Shown here: in pieces, positions 36,218 through 46,022 of the stretch
How the letters are laid out: each line of letters opens with the position of its first letter
Numbering within the stretch: the stretch's first letter is position 1
From: Neobacillus paridis
GTDB lineage: Bacteria > Bacillota > Bacilli > Bacillales > Cytobacillaceae
Reading direction: 5' to 3'
Length of the DNA stretch: 64,000 nucleotides
Assembly: GCF_016765675.1 (NCBI RefSeq)
Contig: NZ_JAESWB010000229.1
Location: 1-64,000 of the forward strand
Notes under the pieces: generated by a model
Told to the model about the DNA's origin: nothing
Database searches by the model: none
The model's input: only the letters and a program-made list of their open reading frames with translations
Program-made: the position numbers and the translations under genes

Positions 36218-37231
36218 GTGAATAATGAACCTATTTTACAAATAAAAGATTTAAAGGTTTCATTTCAATCGGGGAAGAAGTACCTCCCTGCCGTGGATGG
36301 AATCAGCTTTAAATTAAGAGAAGGTGAAATTCTCGGGATTGTCGGAGAATCCGGCAGCGGCAAGAGTGTCACCTCCTTGGCAACGATGGGATTAATTCCA
36401 ACCCCGCCAGGAAAAATTGAAAAAGGCGAGATTATTTTTGCCGGGAAAGACTTAATAAATATCTCAGAAAAGGAATGGCGCGAGATTCGCGGCAACCAAA
36501 TATCGATGATCTTCCAAGAACCGATGACATCGCTGAATCCTTTATTTACAATTGGCAACCAATTAATCGAGGCCATCCGCTTACATACGCAACTTTCAAA
36601 GGCTGAAGCAAAGGTCCGAAGTGTAGAGCTATTAAAACTGGTGGGAATACCGCGGGCGGAGGGAATTTTGAAAGAGTATCCTCATCAACTTTCCGGGGGA
36701 ATGCGGCAGAGGGTCATGATTGCGATGGCGATGGCTTGCAATCCCAGGGTGCTGATTGCGGACGAGCCGACAACTGCGCTTGATGTCACGATTCAAGCAC
36801 AAATCTTGGCCTTGATGAAAAATTTGAACCGAAAAACCAATACGTCCATTATTCTCATTACCCATGATTTAGGCGTAGTTGCAGAGATTTGTGAGCGGGT
36901 GATCGTCATGTACGCCGGACAGGTGGTGGAACAAGGCGATGTCAGAACCATCTTGAAAAATCCACAGCATCCTTATACGAAAGGATTATTGAAATCGATT
37001 CCAGACCTGAGAGGAAATAAAGAACGTCTCTATAGTATCCCGGGAACTGTTCCAACGCCGGGGACTGTCCATCAGGGCTGCCGATTTGCCGCAAGATGCG
37101 AGGAAGCTTTTGATAAGTGCCGAAATGAGGCACCTAAGTTATATCAATCAAAAAAAGACGGACATGAAGTGCGCTGTTTCCTACATATATTGAGAGAGGG
37201 GAGAGACGAACATGTCGGAGTTACTCCTTGA
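36218..37231 (+). CDS. peptide ABC transporter ATPase (DppD/OppD-like)
   Basis: A 337-residue ABC ATPase for di- or oligopeptide import. Walker A GESGSGKSV (about residue 44), signature LSGGMRQRVMIA (about 158), Walker B LIADEPTTALDVT, switch ITHDLG. The C-terminal oligo_HPY extension has a CRFAARCEEAFDKC motif. The start is GTG 36218 with AGGTAGGTG just upstream. It is first in the order ATPase-ATPase-binding protein-permease-permease and overlaps the next ATPase by 20 bp. Confidence 0.93.
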   Translation: MNNEPILQIKDLKVSFQSGKKYLPAVDGISFKLREGEILGIVGESGSGKSVTSLATMGLIPTPPGKIEKGEIIFAGKDLINISEKEWREIRGNQISMIFQEPMTSLNPLFTIGNQLIEAIRLHTQLSKAEAKVRSVELLKLVGIPRAEGILKEYPHQLSGGMRQRVMIAMAMACNPRVLIADEPTTALDVTIQAQILALMKNLNRKTNTSIILITHDLGVVAEICERVIVMYAGQVVEQGDVRTILKNPQHPYTKGLLKSIPDLRGNKERLYSIPGTVPTPGTVHQGCRFAARCEEAFDKCRNEAPKLYQSKKDGHEVRCFLHILREGRDEHVGVTP

Positions 37232-38180
37232 AGTAAAAGGTCTGAAAAAATATTTTCCGATTACCGGCGGTATTTTAGGCCGGAGACAAGGGGAAGTGAA
37301 GGCAGTAGACGATGTTTCGTTTTACGTCAAAAAAGGCGAAACATTGGGGATTGTCGGGGAATCGGGCTGCGGCAAATCAACAACCGGGCGGCTGCTCATG
37401 CGTTTAATCGAAGCAAGTGACGGCTCGATTATTTTTGAAGATAAAGAGATTACCCAAATGTCAAAGGCAGAATTGAGAAAAATCCGTCGCGATATCCAGA
37501 TGGTATTCCAGGATCCCTATGCATCGCTCAACCCGAGGCATTCCATTGAGCAAATTTTGGAAGAACCGTTGATTGTTCATGGAATTGGCTCGAAGGAAGA
37601 TCGCCGCAAAAGGGTTCAGGAAATGCTTGAGGTAGTCGGTTTAAGCAGTTACCATGCCAAAAGGTATCCTCACCAATTCAGCGGCGGTCAGCGGCAGCGG
37701 ATTGGGATTGCCAGGGCGCTGATGACAAAGCCGAAACTGATCATCGCCGATGAACCGGTTTCCGCCCTTGATGTCTCAATTCAGGCCCAGGTTCTAAATC
37801 TGATGAAGGATATTCAAAAAGAATTCCAGCTAACTTATATCTTTATTGCCCATGATTTAGGGGTAGTCCGTCATATCAGCGACCGGGTCGGGGTTATGTA
37901 TTTAGGCAGATTAATAGAGCTTGCGGAGAGTGAAGAATTATACGAAAATCCATTGCATCCCTATACAAAAGCGTTGCTTTCAGCGGTTCCCATAGCGAAC
38001 CCCGATCTCCAAAAGGAGGCAATCCTAATTGAAGGGGATTTGCCCAGCCCGGCTAATCCGCCATCAGGCTGCGCCTTTCACACGAGATGTGGAGAATGCA
38101 TGGAGATTTGTAAAACAACGAGACCAACAGAACGCATTCTGAACGGTCATTATGTTGCCTGCCACTTATATGACGAGTGA
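37212..38180 (+). CDS. peptide ABC transporter ATPase (DppF/OppF-like)
   Basis: A 322-residue second ATPase of the importer. Walker A GESGCGKSTTGRLL, MVFQDPYASLNPRHS after the Q-loop, signature FSGGQRQRIGIARAL, Walker B LIIADEPVSALDVS, HDLGVVRHIS, and a C-terminal oligo_HPY domain with CAFHTRCGECMEIC. It pairs with the preceding ATPase and is translationally linked to it by the overlap. Confidence 0.93.
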   Translation: MSELLLEVKGLKKYFPITGGILGRRQGEVKAVDDVSFYVKKGETLGIVGESGCGKSTTGRLLMRLIEASDGSIIFEDKEITQMSKAELRKIRRDIQMVFQDPYASLNPRHSIEQILEEPLIVHGIGSKEDRRKRVQEMLEVVGLSSYHAKRYPHQFSGGQRQRIGIARALMTKPKLIIADEPVSALDVSIQAQVLNLMKDIQKEFQLTYIFIAHDLGVVRHISDRVGVMYLGRLIELAESEELYENPLHPYTKALLSAVPIANPDLQKEAILIEGDLPSPANPPSGCAFHTRCGECMEICKTTRPTERILNGHYVACHLYDE

Positions 38181-38231
38181 TGGGCAGCATTGATGATATA
38201 AAAACAAACATTTAGGGGGTAGGAATATTTA

Positions 38232-39848
38232 ATGAAGAACAAGACGTTAAAAATGCTGTTAATTTCAATACTAGCGATCAGCATGTTTCTTGTTGGCTGC
38301 AACTCGAAAACAAATAAACAAGCAGACGACAGCAAGAAGCCAGCTGATAGCAGTGCTCCTGCAAAGGATACGCTTGTCTATGGCCGTGGCGGTGACTCCG
38401 TTTCACTCGACCCGATCACGACAACAGAAGGGGAAACGTTTAAGGTTACCATTAATATTTTTGAAACATTATTAAACTATGGGGAGCAAGATACAACGAT
38501 TCATCCGGGACTTGCCGAAAAATGGAAAGTATCTGATGATGGGCTGCAGTATACGTTCCACCTCCGTCAAGGGGTAAAATTCCACGACGGCACGGATTTT
38601 AATGCAGATGCCGTTATTTATAATTTTAACCGCTGGATGAACGGAAATGAAAAACAATTCCCTTATTATACGATGTTTGGCGGATTTAAGAAAGATAAAG
38701 GCCATGTCATTAAAGAGATTAAAGCTCTTGATGACCATACTGTCCAATTTATTTTGAAAAGACCGCAGGCACCATTCCTGAAAAACTTAGCCATGTCGAT
38801 GTTTGGTATCGCCAGTCCGGCAGCACTCAAGAAATATGGCGATGATTTCCGAAAAAATCCTGTCGGGACCGGTCCATTCAAATTTGTTGAGTGGAAGGCT
38901 AACGACCGCATTGTGATTGAAAAGAACCCTGATTATTGGGACAAGAGCCTGCCGAAGTTAAACAAAATTATTTTCCGCGTAATTCCGGAAAATACGGCCC
39001 GGCTTAATGCTTTGGCAAATGGAGAAATTGACGTCATGGACGGCTTAAATAACTCAGATGAAGCAACCGTTTTGGCAAATGACAAACTGCAAATCATCGA
39101 ACGTCCATCGATGAACATTGGCTATATTGGCTTAACGACTACGCGTAAGCCGCTTGATAACAAGCTGGTCCGTCAGGCGATTAATCATGCCATTGACAAA
39201 AAGACAATCATCGATGCCTTCTATGGCGGTAAAGCATTGCCTGCGAAAAACCCAATGCCTCCTTCGATTGAAGGCTACAACGATGCGATTGAAGATTATC
39301 CATATGACTTGGAAAAAGCTAAGGCACTTCTGAAGGAAGCCGGATTGGAAAAAGGCTTTACCATTGACTTATGGGCCATGCCAGTTGCCCGTCCATACAT
39401 GCCAGAGGCGCAAAAAGTTGCTGAAGTCATTCAAGAAAGCTTAAGTAAAATTAATATTAAAGCAAACATCAAATCTGTGGACTGGGCGACTTATTTAGAT
39501 AAGGCCAATAAAGGCGAGTTTGATATGTTCATGCTCGGCTGGACCGGTGACAATGGCGACCCGGATAACTTTATCTACACATTGCTGGATAAAGACAGTA
39601 TCGGCAGCAACAACTATGCTCAGTACAGCAATGATAAGCTTCACGATATTTTAATTGAAGCACAAACCATTGCTGATCAAGAAAAGCGAAACGAGCTTTA
39701 TAAGAAAGCGCAAGAAATTGTTCATGAAGACGCGCCATGGGTGCCGCTCGTTCATTCCACACCACTTCTGGCGGCATCTAAAGACGTGGTAAACTACCTA
39801 CCGCATCCAACCGGTTCCGAGTGCTTAAGCAAGGTTGAATTTAAATAA
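38232..39848 (+). CDS. peptide ABC transporter substrate-binding lipoprotein
   Basis: A 538-residue SBP_bac_5 family protein. The signal peptide ends in the lipobox FLVGC (Cys23), so the mature protein is anchored to the outer face of the membrane. A Ser/Lys/Asp-rich linker follows, then the binding core with the family signature (GLAEKWKVSDDGLQYTFHLR, KFHDGTDFNADAV). It captures di- or oligopeptides or a related ligand for the two permeases downstream. A terminator between it and the permeases may raise its level relative to them. Confidence 0.94.
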   Translation: MKNKTLKMLLISILAISMFLVGCNSKTNKQADDSKKPADSSAPAKDTLVYGRGGDSVSLDPITTTEGETFKVTINIFETLLNYGEQDTTIHPGLAEKWKVSDDGLQYTFHLRQGVKFHDGTDFNADAVIYNFNRWMNGNEKQFPYYTMFGGFKKDKGHVIKEIKALDDHTVQFILKRPQAPFLKNLAMSMFGIASPAALKKYGDDFRKNPVGTGPFKFVEWKANDRIVIEKNPDYWDKSLPKLNKIIFRVIPENTARLNALANGEIDVMDGLNNSDEATVLANDKLQIIERPSMNIGYIGLTTTRKPLDNKLVRQAINHAIDKKTIIDAFYGGKALPAKNPMPPSIEGYNDAIEDYPYDLEKAKALLKEAGLEKGFTIDLWAMPVARPYMPEAQKVAEVIQESLSKINIKANIKSVDWATYLDKANKGEFDMFMLGWTGDNGDPDNFIYTLLDKDSIGSNNYAQYSNDKLHDILIEAQTIADQEKRNELYKKAQEIVHEDAPWVPLVHSTPLLAASKDVVNYLPHPTGSECLSKVEFK

Positions 39849-39858
39849 TGAGTAAGAC

Positions 39859-39886
39859 GAGGGGAGGTTTCTTTGCCTCCCCTTTT
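39859..39886 (+). terminator. intra-operon terminator after the binding protein
   Basis: GGGGAGG-TTTCTTTG-CCTCCCC followed by TTTTG. The permease genes follow after about 130 bp, so it probably attenuates rather than ends transcription. Confidence 0.75.
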
Positions 39887-40019
39887 GCCAACAAAGGCTT
39901 GCCATTTTAATAAATTTTACAAGCAATATATGTGCATTTTATTGAGAAAAATTCGCGGCAAAAACACCGCGATTTATAACACCGCTTTAATTTGAACCTG
40001 ACTAAAAGAGGTGAGAAAA

Positions 40020-41027
40020 GTGCTAACCTATACAATCCGGCGAATTTTTTCATTAATACCAGTGTTAATTGGAATGACTCTGATTGTTTTTGCCATCATA
40101 CACGCGATACCAGGAAATCCGGCGCAGGTTATTCTCGGTCAAAGGGCAACTAAGGAGGCCGTCGCAGAACTGACAAAACAGTTGGGGCTGGATCAGCCAT
40201 GGTACATACAATATTTTGATTATATTAATGCTCTCCTGCATGGTGATTTGGGCATTTCATTGCGGACAAGAGGCCCGATTAATGAGGAAATTTGGCCATA
40301 TTTAACCGCGACGATTGAATTGACCTTAGTTGCTATCATCATTGCCGTCATTATTGGAGTCAACGCCGGGATTATCAGCGCCTGGTTTTCGAAATCCTGG
40401 TTTGATTATGCCGCCATGGTATTTGCCTTAATCGGTGTGTCAATGCCTATTTTCTGGCTTGGGTTAATGGGACAATGGGTATTTTCGATTGAATTAGGCT
40501 GGCTGCCGACAACTGGCCGGGAGGATGTCAGGGATCCGGTTACCGCTATCACAAATATTTATTTGATTGACACATTATTGCAGGGCAGGTTCGATCAGTT
40601 TAAAGTTGTGCTGCAGCATTTAATTTTACCGAGTGCAGCGCTGGCAACGATTCCAATGGCGATTATTGCAAGAATGACCAGGGCGACAATGCTGGAGGTC
40701 ATGAAATCAGATTATATTCGGACAGCACGGGCCAAAGGATTAAGCATGTTCTGGGTCGTGTACAAGCATTCTTTAAAAAATGCAATTATTCCTGTTCTTA
40801 CCGTCATCGGCCTGCAAACCGGCCTGTTATTAGGCGGAGCAATTTTAACGGAAACCATTTTCGGCTGGCCCGGAATTGGCAGATATTTATATGATGCCAT
40901 CGGGTATCGCGACTATCCGGTGATTCAATCAGGAATCTTGATTATTGCCGCGATCTTCGTATTGATCAATTTAGTAGTGGATCTCTTGTATGTGTTTATC
41001 GATCCGCGGATTAAATACACGAAGTAA
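40020..41027 (+). CDS. peptide ABC transporter permease (DppB/OppB-like)
   Basis: A 335-residue permease with about six membrane segments. The N-terminal TYTIRRIFSLIPVLIGMTLI and the coupling-loop EAA motif (DYIRTARAKGLSMFWVVYKHSLKNA) are those of OppB/DppB. The GTG at 40020 is chosen because GAGGTGAG precedes it by 6 nt; a GTG at 40011 is adjacent to the motif. It forms the channel with the next gene product. Confidence 0.92.
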   Translation: MLTYTIRRIFSLIPVLIGMTLIVFAIIHAIPGNPAQVILGQRATKEAVAELTKQLGLDQPWYIQYFDYINALLHGDLGISLRTRGPINEEIWPYLTATIELTLVAIIIAVIIGVNAGIISAWFSKSWFDYAAMVFALIGVSMPIFWLGLMGQWVFSIELGWLPTTGREDVRDPVTAITNIYLIDTLLQGRFDQFKVVLQHLILPSAALATIPMAIIARMTRATMLEVMKSDYIRTARAKGLSMFWVVYKHSLKNAIIPVLTVIGLQTGLLLGGAILTETIFGWPGIGRYLYDAIGYRDYPVIQSGILIIAAIFVLINLVVDLLYVFIDPRIKYTK

Positions 41028-41042
41028 AGGAGGACTCTAGCA

Positions 41043-41942
41043 GTGGCTGAATTAGCAAAAAATACAACGGATCTACAAACCATACCTGCTGAAGAAACGT
41101 TTATTCCTCCGTGGAAGGAGGCCTGGCAGTCTTTTTATAAAAATCGTTTGGCCGTGATTGGCCTTGCCATTGTTCTCTTCTTTATTATCCTTGCTCTCAT
41201 TGCTCCGTGGGTGGCGCCATACGGTTTTAAAGAGCAGGTTATGTCCGAGCGGATGCAGGCACCATCAAGTAAACATTGGTTTGGTACGGATGATTTTGGC
41301 CGGGATATTTTTTCCCGGGTAATATATGGAGCTAGAATTTCCTTATGGGTGGGATTCTTTTCTGTCCTGGGATCTGTCGTAGTTGGGACATTCCTCGGGA
41401 TCGTAGCCGGTTACTACGGGCGCTGGATAGATACAATTATTTCTCGGTTTTTTGATATCATGCTGGCGTTCCCCAGTATTCTTCTGGCAATTGCTGTAGT
41501 CGCCATCCTTGGCCCGTCATTGCAAAATGCCTTGATCGCAATTGCCGTTATCAACGTCCCCAATTTCGGCCGGCTTGTCCGTTCAAAGGTGTTAAGTGTT
41601 AAACAGGAAGAATACATTATGTCGGCGCGGGCGATCGGAATGAAGGATTCACGGATTCTTTTCCGCCATGTTTTACCGAATAGCATTTCACCGGTCATTG
41701 TTCAGGCCACATTGGCGATTGCCACAGCGATTATTGAAGCAGCGGCACTAGGGTTTCTTGGCATGGGGGCGCAGCCGCCGACACCGGAGTGGGGGAAAAT
41801 GCTGGCCGATTCCAAGAACTATATTACCAATGCCCCGTGGACACTATTTTTCCCGGGGATGGCAATTATGCTGACGGTACTTGGCTTCAACTTGATGGGT
41901 GACGGCTTACGCGATGTCCTCGATCCAAAAATGAAAAACTAG
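41043..41942 (+). CDS. peptide ABC transporter permease (DppC/OppC-like)
   Basis: A 299-residue permease with a cytosolic N-terminus and about six membrane segments. The HWFGTDDFGRDIFSRVIYGAR motif and the EAA loop (EYIMSARAIGMKDSRILFRH) are characteristic of OppC/DppC. The start is GTG with AAAGGAGGACTCTAGCA upstream. It is the last gene of the importer and is followed by a terminator. Confidence 0.93.
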   Translation: MAELAKNTTDLQTIPAEETFIPPWKEAWQSFYKNRLAVIGLAIVLFFIILALIAPWVAPYGFKEQVMSERMQAPSSKHWFGTDDFGRDIFSRVIYGARISLWVGFFSVLGSVVVGTFLGIVAGYYGRWIDTIISRFFDIMLAFPSILLAIAVVAILGPSLQNALIAIAVINVPNFGRLVRSKVLSVKQEEYIMSARAIGMKDSRILFRHVLPNSISPVIVQATLAIATAIIEAAALGFLGMGAQPPTPEWGKMLADSKNYITNAPWTLFFPGMAIMLTVLGFNLMGDGLRDVLDPKMKN

Positions 41943-41944
41943 CC

Positions 41945-41974
41945 GAAAAGACCTCGGGTGTGGGGTCTTTTCTA
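41945..41974 (+). terminator. terminator of the peptide importer operon
   Basis: GAAAAGACC, 8-nt loop, GGTCTTTTC, then T-rich sequence. Confidence 0.8.
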
Positions 41975-42065
41975 ATTAGCTTAAAAAATCATTTTGTGTT
42001 ATATAATCAGAAGATTTATAATTAGCTAAAGATTGTTCGTATTGTGGTGGGAGGAACTATTTGTA

Positions 42066-42575
42066 ATGAATAAAGAAAAGAGCATCGTCCTGATAGGCTT
42101 CATGGGGGTAGGGAAGACGACCGTCTCAAAGTTGCTGGCTGAAAAGCTCAATCGACAATTTATTGATATAGATGAGGAAATTGAAAAAGAATTCAAACTG
42201 CCCATTCCCGAAATTTTTCAGAAGTTTGGTGAGAAAACATTTAGAAAGCGGGAGAAGGAATTGATTTACAGCATGGCAGAACAACATGGAAAAATCATTT
42301 CGGTCGGTGGGGGAGCATTCCTCCAGGAGGATATCAAAAACATTTGTTTATCAACCTGCACGGTGATCTTTTTAACTATTTCGTTTGAAAACTGGAAGGA
42401 CAGGCTTCGTCTTATTCAAGATAGCCGGCCGGTCCTTCATGGAAAAACAATTAAAGAAATGGAAGAACTTTTTAATCAGAGGCAAGCAATTTATGCTGAT
42501 CATCATGTAAAGATTACGGTTGATCACAAAAATCCCGAAGAGGTTGTCGCAGAAATTCTTCAAAAGGTGGATTGA
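42066..42575 (+). CDS. aroK: shikimate kinase
   Basis: Phosphorylates shikimate at the 3-OH in the chorismate pathway. At 169 residues it has family length. Walker A GFMGVGKTT (residues 10-18), the shikimate-binding DIDEEIEKEF, RKREKE, and ISVGGGAF are present. ATG 42066 follows GGGAGG by 11 nt. It is followed 4 nt later by aroD, an adjacent pathway enzyme, so the two form a small operon. Confidence 0.94.
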   Translation: MNKEKSIVLIGFMGVGKTTVSKLLAEKLNRQFIDIDEEIEKEFKLPIPEIFQKFGEKTFRKREKELIYSMAEQHGKIISVGGGAFLQEDIKNICLSTCTVIFLTISFENWKDRLRLIQDSRPVLHGKTIKEMEELFNQRQAIYADHHVKITVDHKNPEEVVAEILQKVD

Positions 42576-42579
42576 AGAC

Positions 42580-43338
42580 ATGAAGAGAACAATAACAACC
42601 CGAGGAATCACTATTGGTAGGGGGATTCCTAAAATTTGTGTGCCATTGGTTGGCCGCACGGTAGCCGAATTAATCGAGGAGGCGGCCGCCTTAAAAACAA
42701 TTGATTACGATATTGTCGAGTGGCGGGCCGATTATTTTGAACAGATTGAGGATATTGGAAAAGTAGAGGAAACACTAAGCCAAATTCGGGCCATTCTCCA
42801 AGATACGCCAATTATTTTTACCTTCAGAAGTGCTAAAGAAGGTGGCGAAAAGGAGGTTGGCACAGCTTATTATATTGAATTGAATAAAGCCATCATTGAA
42901 ACTGGCCTGGCGGACATCATAGACATAGAGTTACTTAATGAAGAAACAATTGTGAAATCATTAGTGAAAACGGCACATAGCAAAGGGGTATTGGTCATCA
43001 TTTCGAATCATGATTTTGAGAAAACACCTTCAAAGGAAGAGATTATTGCACGGCTGCGAAAAGCGCAGGAATTGGAAGCAGATTTACCGAAAATTGCTGT
43101 GATGCCAACAAGTTCCAGCGATGTTTTAACATTGTTGGTAGCGACAAACATAATGTATGAACAGTATGCAGACCGACCGATTATCACGATTTCAATGGGG
43201 AGTAAAGGAGTAATCAGCCGCCTTGCCGGAGGAACGTTTGGATCAGCATTGACCTTTGCTTCTGCCGGCAAGAAGTCCGCTCCTGGTCAAGTAGAGGCAG
43301 CAGAACTGAGAAGAGCATTACATCTGTTACATTCCTAA
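42580..43338 (+). CDS. aroD: 3-dehydroquinate dehydratase, type I
   Basis: Dehydrates 3-dehydroquinate through a Schiff base. The 252-residue barrel has EWRADYFE at the substrate site, TFRSAKEGG, SNHDFEKTPS carrying the catalytic His, and the Schiff-base lysine region (LPKIAVMPTSSSDVL). ISMGSKGVISRLAGGTFGS follows. ATG 42580 lies 4 nt after the aroK stop with AAGGTGG upstream. Confidence 0.95.
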   Translation: MKRTITTRGITIGRGIPKICVPLVGRTVAELIEEAAALKTIDYDIVEWRADYFEQIEDIGKVEETLSQIRAILQDTPIIFTFRSAKEGGEKEVGTAYYIELNKAIIETGLADIIDIELLNEETIVKSLVKTAHSKGVLVIISNHDFEKTPSKEEIIARLRKAQELEADLPKIAVMPTSSSDVLTLLVATNIMYEQYADRPIITISMGSKGVISRLAGGTFGSALTFASAGKKSAPGQVEAAELRRALHLLHS

Positions 43339-43415
43339 TTTGGGGATTAAAATTCTTTTGGCTAAATGTCGGGGAAATAGGCCGAGTTACAAATGAATAA
43401 ACTGGAAAATATATC

Positions 43416-43462
43416 AGCCAATCTGACGCAATAATGAACAAATTGTCAGGTTGGCTTTTTTT
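43416..43462 (+). terminator. terminator after aroKD
   Basis: AGCCAATCTGAC (43416-43427) pairs with GTCAGGTTGGCT (43445-43456), followed by a T-run; the loop is 17 nt. The rest of 43339-43640 holds no gene. It contains a small hairpin (GACTCGCC/GGTGAGTC, about 43528-43547) and a distal ARG-box-like site at 43562-43576. Confidence 0.82.
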
Positions 43463-43561
43463 GATCAGAAAAGAAAAAACTTTCCTATTTGCCATAAGTG
43501 TAACTTTGCCTCTGTCTTCGCCCTAACGACTCGCCAATCGGTGAGTCTTCAGTATATAAAA

Positions 43562-43679
43562 ATGTATAACGATTCAACCTTATATGTAACCGCTGTCAAT
43601 TAAATTATTTGATATTTGCAGAAAAATTGGTCATTTTCCTGTTGAATAATTATATACATGTATGTATAATAATTCATTA
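43562..43679 (+). promoter_or_regulatory. argC promoter with ARG-box-like operators
   Basis: -35 TTGAAT (43642-43647), 17-bp spacer, -10 TATAAT (43665-43670). Two ARG-box-like 18-mers overlap these elements: TTGAATAATTATATACAT (43642-43659) and ATGTATAATAATTCATTA (43662-43679). A weaker one, ATGTATAACGATTCA, lies at 43562-43576. The pattern fits repression by ArgR/AhrC with arginine, possibly through a loop. Confidence 0.8.
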
Positions 43680-43706
43680 TCTAAGTAACGCGTGGGAGTG
43701 GAAAAA

Positions 43707-44744
43707 ATGAAAGCTGCAATTATTGGCGGTACAGGATATGGTGCGATTGAATTAATCAGACTTATCCACCAGCATCCCTATTTAGAGGTAGGCTCGGTTG
43801 TTTCCAACTCTCAAGCAGGAAACAATTTCAGTGAAAGTTATCCTCATTTATCAGGATTAACCGACCAGCCGTTAGGAAAATTTGACCCGGAAACGATCGC
43901 AGAAAACCATGATATTGTGTTTTTGGCGACGCCATCAGGTGTGAGCAGCAAGCTTGTCCCGCAGCTGATGGAAACAGGGATTAAATGTGTTGATCTGTCC
44001 GGGGATTTCCGGCTAAGGTCGAGCGAACAATACGAAACGTGGTATAGGCGAAGGCCAGCCAATCATGAATATATACAACAAGCTGTTTACGGATTAAGCG
44101 AAATCTATCCGGAGCAAATAAAAACAGCAGCATTGATTGCCAACCCGGGCTGCTATCCAACCGCAGCAACCTTGGGATTAATCCCGATTTTAACAACAAA
44201 TCAAGCTGATTTAGCATCCATCATCATTGACGCAAAATCCGGAGTTTCAGGGGCAGGAAGAGGACTTTCCTTAACCTCCCATTATGCGGAAATAAACGAA
44301 AACTTAAAAGCTTATAAACTGGGAAGCCATCAGCATATTCCGGAAATTGAGCAAGTCCTTTCAGATGAAAGCGGTACTCCCATCACGATTAGTTTCACAA
44401 CTCACCTGGTGCCAATGACAAGAGGGATTATGTGCACAATGTATCTTACATTAAACGAATCTATTTCAACGAAGGAAGTTGTAGATTTATACACTAATTT
44501 TTATAAAAATAAATCCTTTGTCCGAATCAGACCGGAAGGAAACATTCCGGCAACGAAAGAAGTGCACGGAAGCAACTATTGTGATATCGGGCTTCATGTC
44601 GATAGCCGAACAAACCGGCTGACCGTCATTTCGGTAATTGACAACCTGGTAAAAGGAGCTGCCGGGCAGGCAATTCAAAATGCGAACTTAATGTTTGGTT
44701 GGGATGAACGAAGTGGTCTTAATCAACTACCAATCTATCCATAA
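43707..44744 (+). CDS. argC: N-acetyl-gamma-glutamyl-phosphate reductase
   Basis: NADPH-dependent reduction of N-acetyl-glutamyl phosphate to the semialdehyde. A 345-residue protein with the Rossmann motif AAIIGGTGYGAIELIRLI, catalytic NPGCYPTAA (Cys about residue 148), SGVSGAGRG and HQHIPEIEQVL. ATG 43707 follows GGAGTGG by about 6 nt. It is the first gene of argCJBD-carAB-argF, so its promoter likely serves the whole operon. Confidence 0.97.
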   Translation: MKAAIIGGTGYGAIELIRLIHQHPYLEVGSVVSNSQAGNNFSESYPHLSGLTDQPLGKFDPETIAENHDIVFLATPSGVSSKLVPQLMETGIKCVDLSGDFRLRSSEQYETWYRRRPANHEYIQQAVYGLSEIYPEQIKTAALIANPGCYPTAATLGLIPILTTNQADLASIIIDAKSGVSGAGRGLSLTSHYAEINENLKAYKLGSHQHIPEIEQVLSDESGTPITISFTTHLVPMTRGIMCTMYLTLNESISTKEVVDLYTNFYKNKSFVRIRPEGNIPATKEVHGSNYCDIGLHVDSRTNRLTVISVIDNLVKGAAGQAIQNANLMFGWDERSGLNQLPIYP

Positions 44745-44777
44745 AATCGTTTCAGGGAGAATAAGGGGGAAATTTAA

Positions 44778-46007
44778 TTGGCACAGGTAACAACAGGGAA
44801 AGAAATAGTCATTTTAAAAGATGAAAGTGTGACCTTACCAAAGGGGTTTAAGGCGGGCGGTTTGCATTGCGGATTGAAGAGAAAAAAACTGGACCTAGGT
44901 TATATCGCCTCGGCGGTTCCGGCAACCGCTGCTGGCGTCTACACGACAAATGTGTTTCAAGCAGCACCGCTCGTGGTAACGCAGGAAAGCCTGGCAAAGG
45001 AAAATAAAATTCAGGCTATTGTGGTTAACTCGGCCAACGCCAATGCCTGCACAGGCGAGCAAGGGTTAAAGGATGCCTATGAAATGCAAAGTCAATTTGC
45101 TGCTGAACTTGGCGTCAAAGACCACTTAGTAGCGGTTACATCAACAGGGGTCATTGGCGAGCTTCTGCCAATGGATAAAATTAACACAGGAATTAAGCAA
45201 CTCCTTCACAAAGACAATGAAGGAGTAAATAATTTTCTACAGGCAATTTTAACGACCGATTTAATGGTCAAACAAATTGGCGTGCAAATGAACATTGATG
45301 GGAAAACTGTCAGCATCGGCGGTGCAGCCAAAGGCTCGGGAATGATCCATCCTAATATGGCAACAATGCTCGGATTTGTGACCACGGACGCTAACATTGC
45401 ATATACAGACTTATCTAGTGCACTAAAAGACATCACAAACGAAACATTTAACATGATCACGGTGGACGGAGACACAAGTACCAATGATATGGTTGTCGTC
45501 ATGGCAAACGGCCTGGCAGGTAATGGTCAGCTCACAAAAGATCATCCCGATTGGGAGGTTTTTTACGCAGGGTTAAAGACTGTTTGCGAAGCATTGGCCA
45601 AAAAAATTGCCCGCGATGGTGAAGGGGCGACGAAATTAATTGAAGTCAAGGTAGCTGGTGCATTCAGTCAACAAGCAGCCAGAGCCGTCGGAAAAGCCAT
45701 TATTTCTTCCAATCTGGTAAAAACGGCTATCTATGGTACCGACGCCAACTGGGGCAGAATTGTCACGGCAATTGGCTACAGCGGCGTGCCGATTGACCCA
45801 AATTCAATAAAGGTCTCGATTGGAGCCTATCCGGTTTTTGAAAACGGCTTGCCTACCCCATTCGATGAGGCCAAACTGAAACAATACTTGGAACAAGAAA
45901 ATGTCCAAATCGTTGTGGAATTAAATCAAGGTGATGTAAGTGCCACTGCCTGGGGATGCGATTTAACCTACGATTATGTCAAAATCAACGCATCCTACCG
46001 CACATAA
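44778..46007 (+). CDS. argJ: bifunctional glutamate N-acetyltransferase / N-acetylglutamate synthase
   Basis: Moves the acetyl group from acetylornithine to glutamate, making the cycle economical. A 409-residue Ntn-type proenzyme; self-cleavage is expected at the GMIHPNMATMLGFVTTD site, before Thr in MATML. SANANACTG and TIYGTDANWGR-like motifs are present. The start is TTG with GGGGGA 8 nt upstream. The length suits the bifunctional Bacillus form, but whether it also uses acetyl-CoA cannot be told. Confidence 0.96.
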   Translation: MAQVTTGKEIVILKDESVTLPKGFKAGGLHCGLKRKKLDLGYIASAVPATAAGVYTTNVFQAAPLVVTQESLAKENKIQAIVVNSANANACTGEQGLKDAYEMQSQFAAELGVKDHLVAVTSTGVIGELLPMDKINTGIKQLLHKDNEGVNNFLQAILTTDLMVKQIGVQMNIDGKTVSIGGAAKGSGMIHPNMATMLGFVTTDANIAYTDLSSALKDITNETFNMITVDGDTSTNDMVVVMANGLAGNGQLTKDHPDWEVFYAGLKTVCEALAKKIARDGEGATKLIEVKVAGAFSQQAARAVGKAIISSNLVKTAIYGTDANWGRIVTAIGYSGVPIDPNSIKVSIGAYPVFENGLPTPFDEAKLKQYLEQENVQIVVELNQGDVSATAWGCDLTYDYVKINASYRT

Positions 46008-46022
46008 AAGGGGGCCTTTTCC

